Shown: positions 37,172 to 46,375 of the stretch, piece after piece
Layout: every line of letters begins with the position of its first letter
Position numbering within the stretch: the first letter of the stretch is position 1
Source of the DNA: an uncultured bacterium
GTDB taxonomy: Bacteria > Bacillota > Clostridia > Lachnospirales > Lachnospiraceae
NCBI GenBank assembly: GCA_947651225.1
Contig: CANSYK010000002.1
Location: 1-64,000, forward strand
Length of the DNA stretch: 64,000 bases
Direction of reading: 5' to 3'
The notes under the pieces: model-generated
What the model saw: only the letters and a program-made list of their open reading frames with translations
Told to the model about the DNA's origin: nothing
Database searches by the model: none
Translations under genes and position numbers: made by a program

Positions 37172-37672
37172 ATGGGGGGATTATCAGTGGAGGATATGAG
37201 TAAGACATATATAGAACATTCTATGGTTATCGATAATTTTGTAATCAAAATAGGAAATCAAATTAAAGATAGTTTATGTCGTGTCTTTAGTGATGGGGTA
37301 CAATATCAATGGAAAGAAAATAATGATAAAGTTGTAATACCAGATGCGTCTATCATGTGCAATATCAGAGATAGAAGAAATGTCTCATTTACAGGAGTTC
37401 CACGTTTCGTGATGGAAGTTCTGTCAGATGCCACAGAAGAGTATGACAGAACTGAAAAAATGGATATATATAATAAAGTCGGAGTTTCTGAATATTGGAT
37501 TGTAGATTGGCGAAAAAAGCAAGTTGAAATATATATGTTTGATTTTAAAGAAGATGATACAAGTTATGCATACTTGTTTAAAAAAGTAACAGTAAAAAAT
37601 AAGGAAGAATTGCAGTTGGTAATGTTTCCTAATCTGCATATTTCCTTTGATGAATTATTTAATATTGAGTAG
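37172..37672 (+). CDS. Uma2-family (DUF820) PD-(D/E)XK nuclease-fold protein
   Basis: 166 residues. Family landmarks: VVIPDASIMCNIRD (conserved Asp), PRFVMEVLSDATEEYDRTEK (the ExxS/T-x-E-D-R motif), MDIYNKVGVSEYWIVDWRKK (WIVD with Lys). The fold is the restriction-endonuclease-like one; biochemical targets of the family are unknown. GGAGG lies seven bases before the ATG. Single gene next to a MITE-like repeat, consistent with an accessory location. Confidence 0.85.
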   Translation: MGGLSVEDMSKTYIEHSMVIDNFVIKIGNQIKDSLCRVFSDGVQYQWKENNDKVVIPDASIMCNIRDRRNVSFTGVPRFVMEVLSDATEEYDRTEKMDIYNKVGVSEYWIVDWRKKQVEIYMFDFKEDDTSYAYLFKKVTVKNKEELQLVMFPNLHISFDELFNIE

Positions 37673-37707
37673 GATATGGAAAACAAACTGAGAAAGTAAC
37701 TTAAAAA

Positions 37708-37763
37708 GAAACGGTATGAAAATACCAAATTGCGTTGCATAGGATATTTTTATACCGTTTTCT
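37708..37763. terminator. Bidirectional terminator between Uma2 and NUDIX genes
   Basis: GAAACGGTATGAAAATACC pairs, with small bulges, with GGATATTTTTATACCGTTTTC across a short loop; A- and T-rich flanks allow termination from both convergent genes. Confidence 0.65.
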
Positions 37764-37768
37764 ATCAA

Positions 37769-38254
37769 TCATCTATTTCGCTGATCTACAATAATATGTT
37801 TCACATAATCACATGGATTTGCCAATTCTGTTCTGAAAAATTCTGGAAAATATTTTATATCGCTATCTGCGGTAATCCAGGCGAGTTTTTCTTTGCAATG
37901 GTCTTCCGTAAAACTTTCACAAACTGGCCCAAAGTCTTCTGGTACTTTCATATAGAAATAAAACGATATTTCATAAATCAGTTTATTTTTTCTAATCGAC
38001 TCATTTCCATAAAAATAATTTTCGTGGATAAATCCCAGATGGTCAATTTCCATGTGAACACCTGTTTCTTCAAATACTTCCCGCACAATTGCCTGCTCTG
38101 CGGTTTCGCCAAATTTAATGCGGCCGCCCACGGAATATAAGTAATGATCTCGCTCGTTTCCCGCCATTAAAAATTTATCATCTTTCATAATGATGGCTCC
38201 TACACGAATATTTATAAGACCATCATCAATTGCCACGGTACAATCTGAACCCAT
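37769..38254 (-). CDS. NUDIX hydrolase
   Basis: 161 residues with a complete NUDIX box (GGRIKFGETAEQAI followed by VREVFEETGV; pattern G-x5-E-x7-REVxEExG). It hydrolyses a nucleoside diphosphate linked to another moiety; the substrate is not evident. It starts 11 bases after the response regulator stop, so it is the last gene of the transferase-kinase-regulator operon. Confidence 0.85.
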   Translation of the reverse strand: MGSDCTVAIDDGLINIRVGAIIMKDDKFLMAGNERDHYLYSVGGRIKFGETAEQAIVREVFEETGVHMEIDHLGFIHENYFYGNESIRKNKLIYEISFYFYMKVPEDFGPVCESFTEDHCKEKLAWITADSDIKYFPEFFRTELANPCDYVKHIIVDQRNR

Positions 38255-38265
38255 ATTTTTCTCCT

Positions 38266-38955
38266 TTACACTTTAAACCGATATCCAACCCCCCATATGG
38301 TCTCAATATATTGAGGTTTTGAAGTGGATTTCTCGATTTTCTCACGTATTTTTTTGATATGAACGGTTACGGTTGCAATATCACCGACTGATTCCATTTC
38401 CCATATTTCTTTAAAAAGTTCCTCTTTTGAGAAAACATGGTTTGGATGCTGGGCCAGAAAGGTGAGCAGGTCAAATTCCTTTGTGGTAAATGTTTTTTCC
38501 TCCCCGTTGATGTAGACTCGGCGTGCGGTTTTATCGATTTTAAGCCCACGGATTTCAATCATTTCGTTTTCTGGCATGCCGGAAGTTGTCAGTCTTTTGT
38601 AACGCGCCAGGTGTGCTTTGACGCGTGCGACCAATTCACTTGGACTGAATGGTTTTGTTATATAGTCATCGGCACCAAGGCCAAGCCCACGAATTTTGTC
38701 GATATCGTCTTTCTTTGCGGTAACCATAATAATTGGTGTATTTTTCTTTTCACGAATCATTTTGCAGATTTCGAAGCCATCCATATTAGGCAGCATCAAA
38801 TCCAGAATAATCAGATCAAAGTCTTCGTTTAATGCACGGGCAGCACCTTCGCAGCCGTCATTTTCGATGGTAACATCAAAGTTACTCAGCTCCAGATAAT
38901 CCTTTTCCAGTTCTGCAATTGCAGTTTCATCTTCAACAATCAATATTGTACTCAT
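38266..38955 (-). CDS. OmpR-family response regulator
   Basis: 229 residues: receiver with Asp52 in LIILDLMLPNMDG and Lys in DYITKPFSPSELVARV, then a winged-helix output domain (TFTTKEFDLLTFLAQHPNHV, VTVHIKKIREKIEKSTSKPQ, IWGVGYRF). It lies 76 bases downstream of its kinase gene (kinase first, the reverse of the usual order), with a hairpin in the gap. Similar to VanR/ResD-type regulators of cell-envelope functions. Confidence 0.9.
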   Translation of the reverse strand: MSTILIVEDETAIAELEKDYLELSNFDVTIENDGCEGAARALNEDFDLIILDLMLPNMDGFEICKMIREKKNTPIIMVTAKKDDIDKIRGLGLGADDYITKPFSPSELVARVKAHLARYKRLTTSGMPENEMIEIRGLKIDKTARRVYINGEEKTFTTKEFDLLTFLAQHPNHVFSKEELFKEIWEMESVGDIATVTVHIKKIREKIEKSTSKPQYIETIWGVGYRFKV

Positions 38956-38997
38956 AAAACCCCCATTTCTGCGTTGTTTTTATTGTAGAAAGCAAGT

Positions 38998-39023
38998 TTG
39001 CGCCAAACAACGCCCAGGCGCAA
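38998..39023 (-). promoter_or_regulatory. Hairpin between kinase and response regulator genes
   Basis: TTGCGCC (38998-39004) and GGCGCAA (39017-39023) form a 7-bp perfect stem with a 12-base loop in the 76-base kinase-regulator gap. There is no T-run on the minus strand, so it is more likely an RNA processing or stability element than a terminator. Confidence 0.5.
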
Positions 39024-39031
39024 GCTGTCAG

Positions 39032-40609
39032 TTAATTTGTTGTCACTTCCTTACGATCTTTTTTTAAGGTAAAATAAAAACTGGTGCCAACCCCTTCAAT
39101 GCTTTCCGCCCACACTTTTCCTCCGTGGTCGGAAATAATCATTCTCACAATAGCAAGTCCAAGTCCGCTGCCACGTTTGGAGGAATTACGCGAAGCATCT
39201 GCCCGGTAAAAGCGGTCAAATATATGAGGAATGTCATTGGCAGCGATACCTGGCCCATTGTCTTCGATTTGTACCTGAATAAATTCATCTGGTTTTTTCT
39301 GTGGAAATAAATCAGAGCCATCCTCTTTAAGCTGGCGGTAAAGAGGCGGGGCAGCAGGTTTTGTTTTTGTTTCTTCAATGCGGACAGAAATGTGTCCGTC
39401 TGGTTTGTCATTATATTTTACAGCATTTTCTATAATGTTGTGAAGTACTCTTTTTAATTGTTCAGTATCAACTAAAATGCATGTATTTTTATCAGTTGTA
39501 TTGTAATAATCAATCGTTATATTTTTAGATTCTAAATCTAAAGAAACATCTTCTATACAGTCTGTAAAATAATTTTCTAGATTGACAGAAACAAAGTTAT
39601 AGGCAAAGGAATTGCGCTCAACTTTGGAAAAAAGCGATAATTCATCAATCAGATAAGTGACATCATTTGCTTTTGCGTATATTGTTTGAAGATATTTCTG
39701 CTGTTTTTCAGGAGTGTCAGCCACACCATCGAGAATTCCCTCTGCATAGCCTTTGATTGCGGTAATCGGTGTTTTTAGGTCATGGGAAATATTGCTGATC
39801 ATTTCACGTATATTTTCTTCCGATTGAATCTGTTCTTCCACCATACTTTTTAACCGAATCCTCATTTCCTCAAAATCACGACAGAGTTTTCCGATTTCAT
39901 CAGAAGAAGATACATGAATTGGCTCATTGAGGTTTCCGGTGCCGATTTGCATAGTGGCAAGCCGCAAAGTGTCAAGTGGCCGCAAGATACTCTGGTAAAT
40001 CCAAATTACTAATAGAGTACCCGTTGAAAATAAAATCAAAAAAATTGCCAGTACAATATCTTTGACAGCACTAAACCAGCGTGATGGTACATTAGAAAAA
40101 TCAACTACTAATAGAGCTTGTCCCAGTGCATGGTCAGTAAAGTAAAAAGAAATTTCTTTGATAATAGAAGAAGTTTTATTATCAATATAAGTCAGATGGC
40201 TTGCAGGTTCATCATAGCTGCTTTGTATAGGAATATCTTCCAGTTTTTCAAATTTCTTTTTGTTGCCGATATAGTAAAATTGGCTATCTTTTATAATGAT
40301 TATATAAGCCCCTCTTTTTAAGAGGGATTTATTTGCCTTGTCCAAAAACTGTTTGTCCAGAAATTGATCTGGTGATTCTTCTGTCAATTTAGTAATGGCC
40401 TGGTAATCAGCAAGGGCAATATGGTGAAAAAACGAAACCGGATTTATAACAATGTCATAATTGTGGAAAGTTTCTTCATTTATATTATAAGTATCGGCAA
40501 GGACAGAATTTTCTTTATTTAAAATGGCCGTGACACAAAGGAAAATCAGTGCAATTGGAATAATGGTCATTATAAAAAAAGCTGTAATGAGTTTACCTCG
40601 TATTTTCAT
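39032..40609 (-). CDS. HAMP-domain sensor histidine kinase
   Basis: 525 residues: membrane helices at about 9-29 and 184-205, a 150-residue extracytoplasmic sensor, HAMP (PLDTLRLATMQIGTGNLNEP), phosphoacceptor His276 in ISNISHDLKTPITAIKGYAE, and HATPase boxes (IIENAVKYNDKP, IEDNGPGIAANDI, GSGLGLAIVRMIISDHGGKV). About 25 bases after the sugar-phosphate transferase stop and followed by its regulator. Probably controls envelope or exopolysaccharide functions, judged by the upstream gene. Confidence 0.9.
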   Translation of the reverse strand: MKIRGKLITAFFIMTIIPIALIFLCVTAILNKENSVLADTYNINEETFHNYDIVINPVSFFHHIALADYQAITKLTEESPDQFLDKQFLDKANKSLLKRGAYIIIIKDSQFYYIGNKKKFEKLEDIPIQSSYDEPASHLTYIDNKTSSIIKEISFYFTDHALGQALLVVDFSNVPSRWFSAVKDIVLAIFLILFSTGTLLVIWIYQSILRPLDTLRLATMQIGTGNLNEPIHVSSSDEIGKLCRDFEEMRIRLKSMVEEQIQSEENIREMISNISHDLKTPITAIKGYAEGILDGVADTPEKQQKYLQTIYAKANDVTYLIDELSLFSKVERNSFAYNFVSVNLENYFTDCIEDVSLDLESKNITIDYYNTTDKNTCILVDTEQLKRVLHNIIENAVKYNDKPDGHISVRIEETKTKPAAPPLYRQLKEDGSDLFPQKKPDEFIQVQIEDNGPGIAANDIPHIFDRFYRADASRNSSKRGSGLGLAIVRMIISDHGGKVWAESIEGVGTSFYFTLKKDRKEVTTN

Positions 40610-40633
40610 AAATGCACCTCTCCTCCCAAAGCG

Positions 40634-42064
40634 CTAATAAGCGTTTTTATTGACGTTTCTTCCAAAAAATGTCAGAAATAATATCTTAAAATCAAGCATA
40701 AGCGTCCAGTTTTCTACATAATACAAATCACATTCAATTCGTCGTGTAATGGAAGTATCACCACGATATCCGTTGACCTGTGCCCAACCAGTCATACCAG
40801 GACGCACCTGATGCTTTACCTTATAACGAGGAATTTCGTCTTTAAATTTTTCTACAAAATAAGGACGCTCCGGGCGCGGGCCAACTAAACTCATATCACC
40901 TTTTAATACATTAAAAATCTGTGGAAGCTCGTCCATATTTGTTTTCCGCATAAATTTTCCAACTGGTGTAACACGGGGGTCGTCCTTGGTTGTCCATGCT
41001 TTTTTTTCTTCCTTTTCATCTTGTACACGCATGGAGCGGAATTTGTACATTGGAAATTCCCTATTGTGCAGTCCAATTCGCATTTGCTTGAAAATAAGAG
41101 GCCCTGGAGAAGTAATTTTAATAATGCAGACGAGAATCAGCATTGGAATTGCAAAAACAATCAATGCAACGAGGGAACCGAAAATATCCACAGCACGTTT
41201 GATGGCATTGTTAAAGGAACTGCTTAATGGTACATGGCGTACATGAATTACTGGAAGCCCGTCCAAATCTTCTGTATAAGGCTTTGTAGGGATAATATTA
41301 TTGTAATCAGGAATAAATTTTGTGTGCACACCTGATTTTTCGCAGACTGCAACAATGCGCTCCAGCTTGGAAAACTCATCAATACTGAGGGTAATGGCAA
41401 TTTCATCATATTTATTTGTTTCCAGAAGTTTCTCTAAAATACTGGTATTGCCAATAACCCGTACATTGCGGTATGTGTCATTGACAGCATGGTTATCATC
41501 CAGAATCCCATGCACCATGTAACCCCATTCTGGGTGGACACGCAGACGGTCAATGTAACGTTCTGCCATTCGCCCATAACCTACCAGAAGAATATGCTTG
41601 AGGTTTTTACCGGAGCGGCGCATCTGGCGGAGCACACGCATAACAAACAAACGAAAAAGGAAATCAATGCATAAATTGGTTCCGGCAAAAAAGATAAGAA
41701 ACAGACGGGCAAAGTCTGGTTCCTTGATCAGGTACAGCACTGCAACGCAATAAACTAAACCAAGTGTATTGACCTTTATCAGGTTAAAAAGCTCCCGACG
41801 CCGTCCAGCAGTTCGCTTTGGATCATACATTCCAAACATTCGGTATAAAATCAAATAGCATGGAATCAGAAGAATCAGCATGGTTTCATAATCTTCCAGT
41901 GGACGTACATAGCCGATGGTAGGCTCTAAAAATCCATACTTGAATAAAGGACTCCATGTGTCATCAAAACGCAGGTTGTAGGCTAGTAGGAAAGAAAATG
42001 CAATAATAATCGCATCTACCACCATTTGTAATATATTTAACAGTTTCTGATTTTCTTTAATCAA
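40634..42064 (-). CDS. Undecaprenyl-phosphate sugar phosphotransferase (exopolysaccharide initiation)
   Basis: About 476 residues from the TTG at 42064, which follows AAGGTGA; the frame is open further upstream without a ribosome site. Four to five N-terminal helices, a Rossmann-like middle domain (HILLVGYGRMAERYIDRL) and the C-terminal bacterial sugar transferase domain (KRAVDIFGSLVALIVFAIPM, GPLIFKQMRIG, NMDELPQIFNVLKGDMSLVG then PRPERPYFVEKF). It transfers a hexose-1-phosphate onto the lipid carrier to start exopolysaccharide or capsule synthesis. No other glycan genes follow, so it may serve a locus elsewhere. Confidence 0.9.
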   Translation of the reverse strand: MIKENQKLLNILQMVVDAIIIAFSFLLAYNLRFDDTWSPLFKYGFLEPTIGYVRPLEDYETMLILLIPCYLILYRMFGMYDPKRTAGRRRELFNLIKVNTLGLVYCVAVLYLIKEPDFARLFLIFFAGTNLCIDFLFRLFVMRVLRQMRRSGKNLKHILLVGYGRMAERYIDRLRVHPEWGYMVHGILDDNHAVNDTYRNVRVIGNTSILEKLLETNKYDEIAITLSIDEFSKLERIVAVCEKSGVHTKFIPDYNNIIPTKPYTEDLDGLPVIHVRHVPLSSSFNNAIKRAVDIFGSLVALIVFAIPMLILVCIIKITSPGPLIFKQMRIGLHNREFPMYKFRSMRVQDEKEEKKAWTTKDDPRVTPVGKFMRKTNMDELPQIFNVLKGDMSLVGPRPERPYFVEKFKDEIPRYKVKHQVRPGMTGWAQVNGYRGDTSITRRIECDLYYVENWTLMLDFKILFLTFFGRNVNKNAY

Positions 42065-42382
42065 TTTATCACCTTCTTTTTTCAGTATAAGATAACCAAT
42101 ATATGACAATACATTATATAGGTTTTGACAGGAAAATTCAAGGACGTAAAAAGGTGTAAAGTTTTTCTGAAATCGGGATACATATAGTAAATCCGTCAAT
42201 TATTTCCTGTATATCATTTATTATATGGTTATATTGTTTTCTATTGGATATAAAGATAAAAATAGTGAAACGAAAAATACATGGTATATGTATTAAAAAC
42301 TATTAATAACCTCAAAAAACTCGTTTATATTTGAGCCTTTTTTCCTAATTTTTCCCAATTATAGATAGTAGAAACCTTGATT

Positions 42383-42523
42383 TCATATACATTTTTTGAT
42401 AGAAAAGTTATTAGTAATAAATTGGTTGTCTTTTCTTAACAACGAGAGCATCAAGTCGCTGGAGTTTCCTCCTTCACAAAAAACTTTGAAGTTCTTTTTT
42501 GCCTCACGTACTTTTCTACTCAA
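42383..42523 (-). pseudogene. RloB-like remnant
   Basis: A 46-codon ORF starting at TTG 42523, with AGGAGG eight bases upstream lying inside the last codons of the preceding ATPase gene (TTGAGTAG overlaps its stop). It begins SRKVREAKKNFKVFCEG, like RloB-family proteins, then departs from the family and stops. Relatives are about 200 residues, so it is truncated. Upstream of it 42065-42382 is AT-rich spacer. Confidence 0.5.
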
Positions 42524-42853
42524 TAGCTGTACCTCCTAAAATGCCTTTCATGTAAATTTCATATATTTTGGTAGTTTCATATCATATTTCTGGAAAATCC
42601 GCTAATGAATATAGTTCTGATTTTAAAGTTTCGGTATCTTTCGTAATAAAATATATTTGTTCTTTCATATAATTCTTTAAGTCAAGATGTAAAACATTAT
42701 GCGTAGTAAAGATAAATTGTCCAAAATGTTCTTTTCCACATATGAATGAAATTACCCGATCGGACAAAACAGGATTTAGTACCCTATCCATTTCGTCGGC
42801 AAAGACAACCTTACAGGTATCTGAAGTGTGAAATTTAAAATATAAAATTTTAC
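42516..42853 (-). pseudogene. RloA-like AAA ATPase, C-terminal remnant
   Basis: Only the C-terminal part of an AAA_15-type ATPase remains: FKFHTSDTCKVVFADEMDR (Walker B region), QFIFTTHNVLHLDLKNYM (H-loop) and LYSLADFPEI. One lost base near 42582 shifts the frame, after which YETTKIYEIYMKGILGGTAI reads to the stop at 42516. There is no Walker A or N-terminus. Family members are about 400 residues and are typically followed by RloB, as here; the pairs are regarded as candidate phage-defence modules. Confidence 0.65.
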
Positions 42854-42945
42854 ACTATTTTGTAATTTCTTCCTCTTTTTATGATAGTAAAAATATGCAA
42901 TAATTATAAAACTAGAAGTAAAAAATGAACGTGAGGAGGGAAACT

Positions 42946-44933
42946 ATGAGAAATTATAAAAAGTATGGCAGCCGTATTACGGCGGTCGCCATGGCAGCAG
43001 CTATGGTAGTAACAAGCGTGCCATCAGCAGTAAGTGCGATGGCAGCATCAGGAACAGATGCACTGGCAGATGTGGAAGATACTGTTAGTGAGCCTGATCC
43101 GGTAAGAATCGACGGAGGCGTAGACATCGAGGCATATAATGGAAAGGTAGAAAATGAATATGCACAGCCTTTGAACGGTTCCTTTAGCAGCAATGCTGTT
43201 AACCTGGAAGTGCCAGACAAAGATGGTGATGAAGACATCAGCGTTATGGAATGGGATGGGACAAAGCAGTGGGCAAATGGCAGGCATACTTCCGTCAGGC
43301 AGGAACATATGATGTAGCCTTGACGATGAAGGTGACGGAACCTGATCAAGGTGATTTCACAAACTTCAAGTTTGGTGTATATGAAAATGTAGATGATGAA
43401 AACCCAACAGATGAGACCCCAATGGATTCGGAGGGGACAGTGATTACGGAAGATGCAGTAAAGGTATGGATGACATCAACAGAGAAGTCTCAGGATATGT
43501 TGTGGTATAAAGAGCCTACAGAGATGAAAAATCAGTTAGCTGAAAAGACTCTTTGGATATTACAACAGTTGATAATCAGGAAATGACACGGATTAATGTA
43601 GATCCAAACACGACATACCAGACATTTCTTGGAATGGGAAGTTCTTTGGAAGAATCTTCCGTATACAATCTGAATCAGTTAAAGGATGATGTAAAGCAAT
43701 CCTTTATTGAGGATCTTGTAAATCCGGAAAAAGGTGGTATGACACTGTTCCGTGTAACAATCGCTACGGCAGATTTCACATCACGCAGATTCTATACCTA
43801 TTATGACATTGACAATATTAATGCACTGCCGGCAGATTTTACACCAAACTGGTATCCGGCAGATGGAGAAACAGGATTTACGATTCAAAAAGACAGAGAT
43901 TATGGAATCATTGATACGATTAAGATGGTTCAGGCTGCAGCAAAGAAGTAAGATGAAAGAACTGATTCAGGGGAGTGAAATTTTAAAGAAGAACAATATT
44001 ACAGATGTAAAGCTTTGGGCATTTGACCATAATTGCAGCATTGCAGAAAATTATGTAAAGGCAATTGCGTCTGTACCTGGTGCAATGGATGCAATTGATG
44101 GTATTGCTTTCCATGACTATGGTGGAGATTTGGCTACCATGCAGAAAATTTTAGACACATATCAGAATCAGGGTGAGAAGAAAGACCAGACTGTAAACCT
44201 GACAGAGCGTTCTGTATGGGGAACAAAAGGCGCAAATTCTATGGTTACTTATTTGCGTAACAGTGCAATCAGCTACAATGCATGGGTAACAATGTTAGAT
44301 AGTGATGTTAATTATCACCAGTGGTCTACTGGGGGAAATGATGATGGTACAACGCAATATGGTACATCAGATCCTACAATGTTTGCAAGATTGGCTGGAA
44401 GTGATACAGAATACTGGGCAGCACCGGAATTCTATATTACTGGTCAGTTCTCAAGATTTATCCGTCCAGGATATGTGCGTGTAGCATCTGACGAAGGTAC
44501 TACAGCTACAATCAGAAACGTTGTATTCCAGAATCCGGAAACAAAGGAACTTGTTGCAGTTGTTGTAAATGCGTCAAAGAAGAAACAAAACTTTAAGTTT
44601 GTAATTGGTGATGAGCAGTTTATCGGTGCAGTTCCGGCAGGAAATGTTGCAACGTATGTCTGGGGCGCAGTTGAGGAAGAAAAACCAAAAGTTTCATCTA
44701 CAAAGGTTACTCTAAATAGAAGTAAAGTCTGCCTTGTAAAAGGAAAGAGTGTTAAGATTAAGGGTGTTATGGCACCTGCAAGCACAACAGATAAGCTTAC
44801 ATGGAGCAGCTCTAAAAAATCAGTTGCTACAGTAAGTAATGGCAAGATTACTGCAAAGAAAGTTGGAACAGCAACAATTACTGCAACTACAAGCAGTGGT
44901 AAGAAAATAACATGTAAGGTTACTGTAAAATAA
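42946..44933 (+). pseudogene. Secreted GH30-like glycosidase with Ig-like domain, broken
   Basis: The ATG at 42946 (GAGGAGGGAAACT) opens a signal peptide (AVAMAAAMVVTSVPSAVSAM). The coding frame shifts near 43290 and 43570 and the GH30 N-terminal barrel appears (FLGMGSSLEESSVYNLNQL). At 43951 it stops at AAAKK. Coding resumes with MKELIQGSEILKKNNITDVK, skipping the stretch where GH30 enzymes carry the acid/base Asn-Glu-Pro. The rest has AFHDYGG, the nucleophile region NLTERSVWG, the beta domain, and a C-terminal BIG2-like domain (STKVTLNRSKVCLVKGKSVK, TWSSSKKSVATVSNGKITA). At least two frameshifts and one deletion; inactive as read. Confidence 0.8.
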
Positions 44934-44998
44934 CTTTAAATTCTTTGGGAATTTTGCCCAGTAAAAAGCCAATGAAGGAAAAATAAAATAGTTATCTT

Positions 44999-45040
44999 AT
45001 TCCACTTTCTGTGATATAATCAGAGGAAGTGGAATTTTTT
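44999..45040 (+). terminator. Terminator after GH30-like gene
   Basis: ATTCCACTT pairs with AAGTGGAAT, reinforced by TCTG/CAGA inside, and is followed by TTTTTT on the plus strand. Confidence 0.82.
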
Positions 45041-45042
45041 GC

Positions 45043-45432
45043 TTACTCTGAAACAACATTTTCCGGGTAGCCAAAAAAGCGTAGACTTCCCCTATACCCC
45101 ATTTTCTTGCTTTTCACAGCAGAATGTGCACATACAACCAGTGTTTCACGGAGCAGGGCATTCCCTTTCCGCATCTTTCCAGACTTTCGTTTGTGTGCGC
45201 TTTCATTATTTCCCGGGCAAAGCCCTGATCATGACGCCATTCAGGTCATCAATGAACTGCTCTTTTGCTGCTTTCAGGTTATGTGCAATAACCTTTTTTC
45301 ATATAAAATATCATATTGTGCAGAGTCAGTCTGTCTGCCAGACAAGATATATTCCAAAATATTTCTGGCGCTTTTTCCGTTTATGTCTGTAATGGTGCCG
45401 GATATTTTGATGTTAGCACCCTCCAGCATTAA
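45043..45432 (-). mobile_element. IS110-family transposase remnant
   Basis: Minus-strand fragments match the C-terminal half of IS110 transposases: MLEGANIKISGTITDINGKS, NLKAAKEQFIDDLNGVM, then after a gap KSGKMRKGNALLRETLVVCA and HSAVKSKK. They lie in shifted frames with an internal deletion and no N-terminal DEDD catalytic region. No element ends can be defined. It abuts the start of the glnQ-like remnant. Confidence 0.72.
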
Positions 45433-45942
45433 ATATAAGGCATATTGTAAAAAAATATGAAGAGCATCCAATATTAGATGACTTTAGCTTAGAAGTGAAG
45501 GAAGGGGAGGGTGTGGTAATTGTCGGTCCAAGCGGCTGTGGAAAAAGTACGCTTCTTCGGTGCATTAATGGGCTGGAACCGATTCAGTCTGGCAGTATTG
45601 CAGTGGATGGGCAGGAGACAATTGGCAGCACAAGAAATTTATCGTTTCTCAGGCAAAAAGTCGGCATGGTCTTTCAGAGTTATGAATTATTTCCACATCT
45701 GACTATATTGAATAACATTATGCTGGCACCGGTTAAAGTACAGAAAAGGGTAAAAGATGAAGTGAATAAAGGGGCTATGGAACTTCTGGCAAGAGTAGGG
45801 CTGGAGGATAAGGCTGGCAGCTATCCAGGGCAGTTATCTGGTGGACAGAAGCAGAGAGTAGCTATTGTCAGGGCATTGGTTCTGCATCCGGAGATTTTGC
45901 TGTTTGATGAGGTGACTGCGGCATTGGATCCGGAAATGGTCA
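45429..45942 (+). pseudogene. Amino acid ABC transporter ATPase (GlnQ-like), truncated at both ends
   Basis: The frame reads LNIRHIVKKYEEHPILDDFS without a start codon, the 5' end being cut by the IS110 remnant. Walker A is VGPSGCGKST, the Q-loop VFQSYELFPHL, the signature QLSGGQKQRVAIVRAL and Walker B ILLFDEVTAALDPEMV. Right after LDPEMV it runs into an ISAs1 transposase tail; the two share the bases GAAATGGT at the joint. About 70 C-terminal residues are lost. No permease or binding protein gene remains. Confidence 0.85.
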
Positions 45943-46122
45943 GTGGAAATTATGCACTGGCATTTGGATGTAACGTTTAAAGAAGATGCCAACACTACTT
46001 TGGATAAAACAGCAGCACAGAATCTGAATATCATAAATAAGTGGTGTTTATCCATATTAAAACTTTTTGATGTGGGGAAGAAAATAAAGGCACAAATATC
46101 CATACTTGAATATCTATTATGA
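45937..46122 (+). mobile_element. ISAs1-family transposase C-terminal remnant
   Basis: In the frame offset from glnQ, 45937-46122 reads WSVEIMHWHLDVTFKEDANT followed by TLDKTAAQNLNIINKWCLSI and a stop. This is the conserved C-terminal region of ISAs1-type DDE transposases. The N-terminus and both element ends are missing. Confidence 0.75.
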
Positions 46123-46237
46123 TTCTGTTATATTATATAGAAAGAAAGGCATCTGCGGGAACAGATACCTCTCCGGCGGATAGTGTAGTATCGTTTTTTA
46201 CAATACAGATAGAATTTGAAATGTTAATATAGCACTC

Positions 46238-46287
46238 ATAAAAGCAAGGCAACGGCGCCAAGGGAACAGCCGTTGCCTTGCTTTTAT
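46238..46287. terminator. Perfect 19-bp inverted repeat
   Basis: ATAAAAGCAAGGCAACGGC (46238-46256) and its exact complement (46269-46287) enclose a 12-base loop. It separates the IS/pseudogene zone from the intact oxidoreductase operon. The right arm ends CTTTTAT, giving a weak T-tract; it may be a terminator of an older plus-strand transcript or an element end. Confidence 0.55.
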
Positions 46288-46375
46288 GTATTATAGAAAA
46301 ATGCCTGCTATACAGCGGATACCCATTAGAAAGTACCCGCAGGGCAGCATCGTGCCAGCAAAAAGGGGGATGATT

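Noticed and set aside
45039-45460. Plus-strand ORFs opposite the IS110 remnant
   Set aside because: The minus strand gives a clear IS110 match; the plus ORFs are shadows.
46130-46300. Considered whether the 19-bp inverted repeat is an insertion-sequence end or a riboswitch
   Set aside because: No partner end, target duplication or known aptamer motif; kept only as an inverted repeat or terminator.
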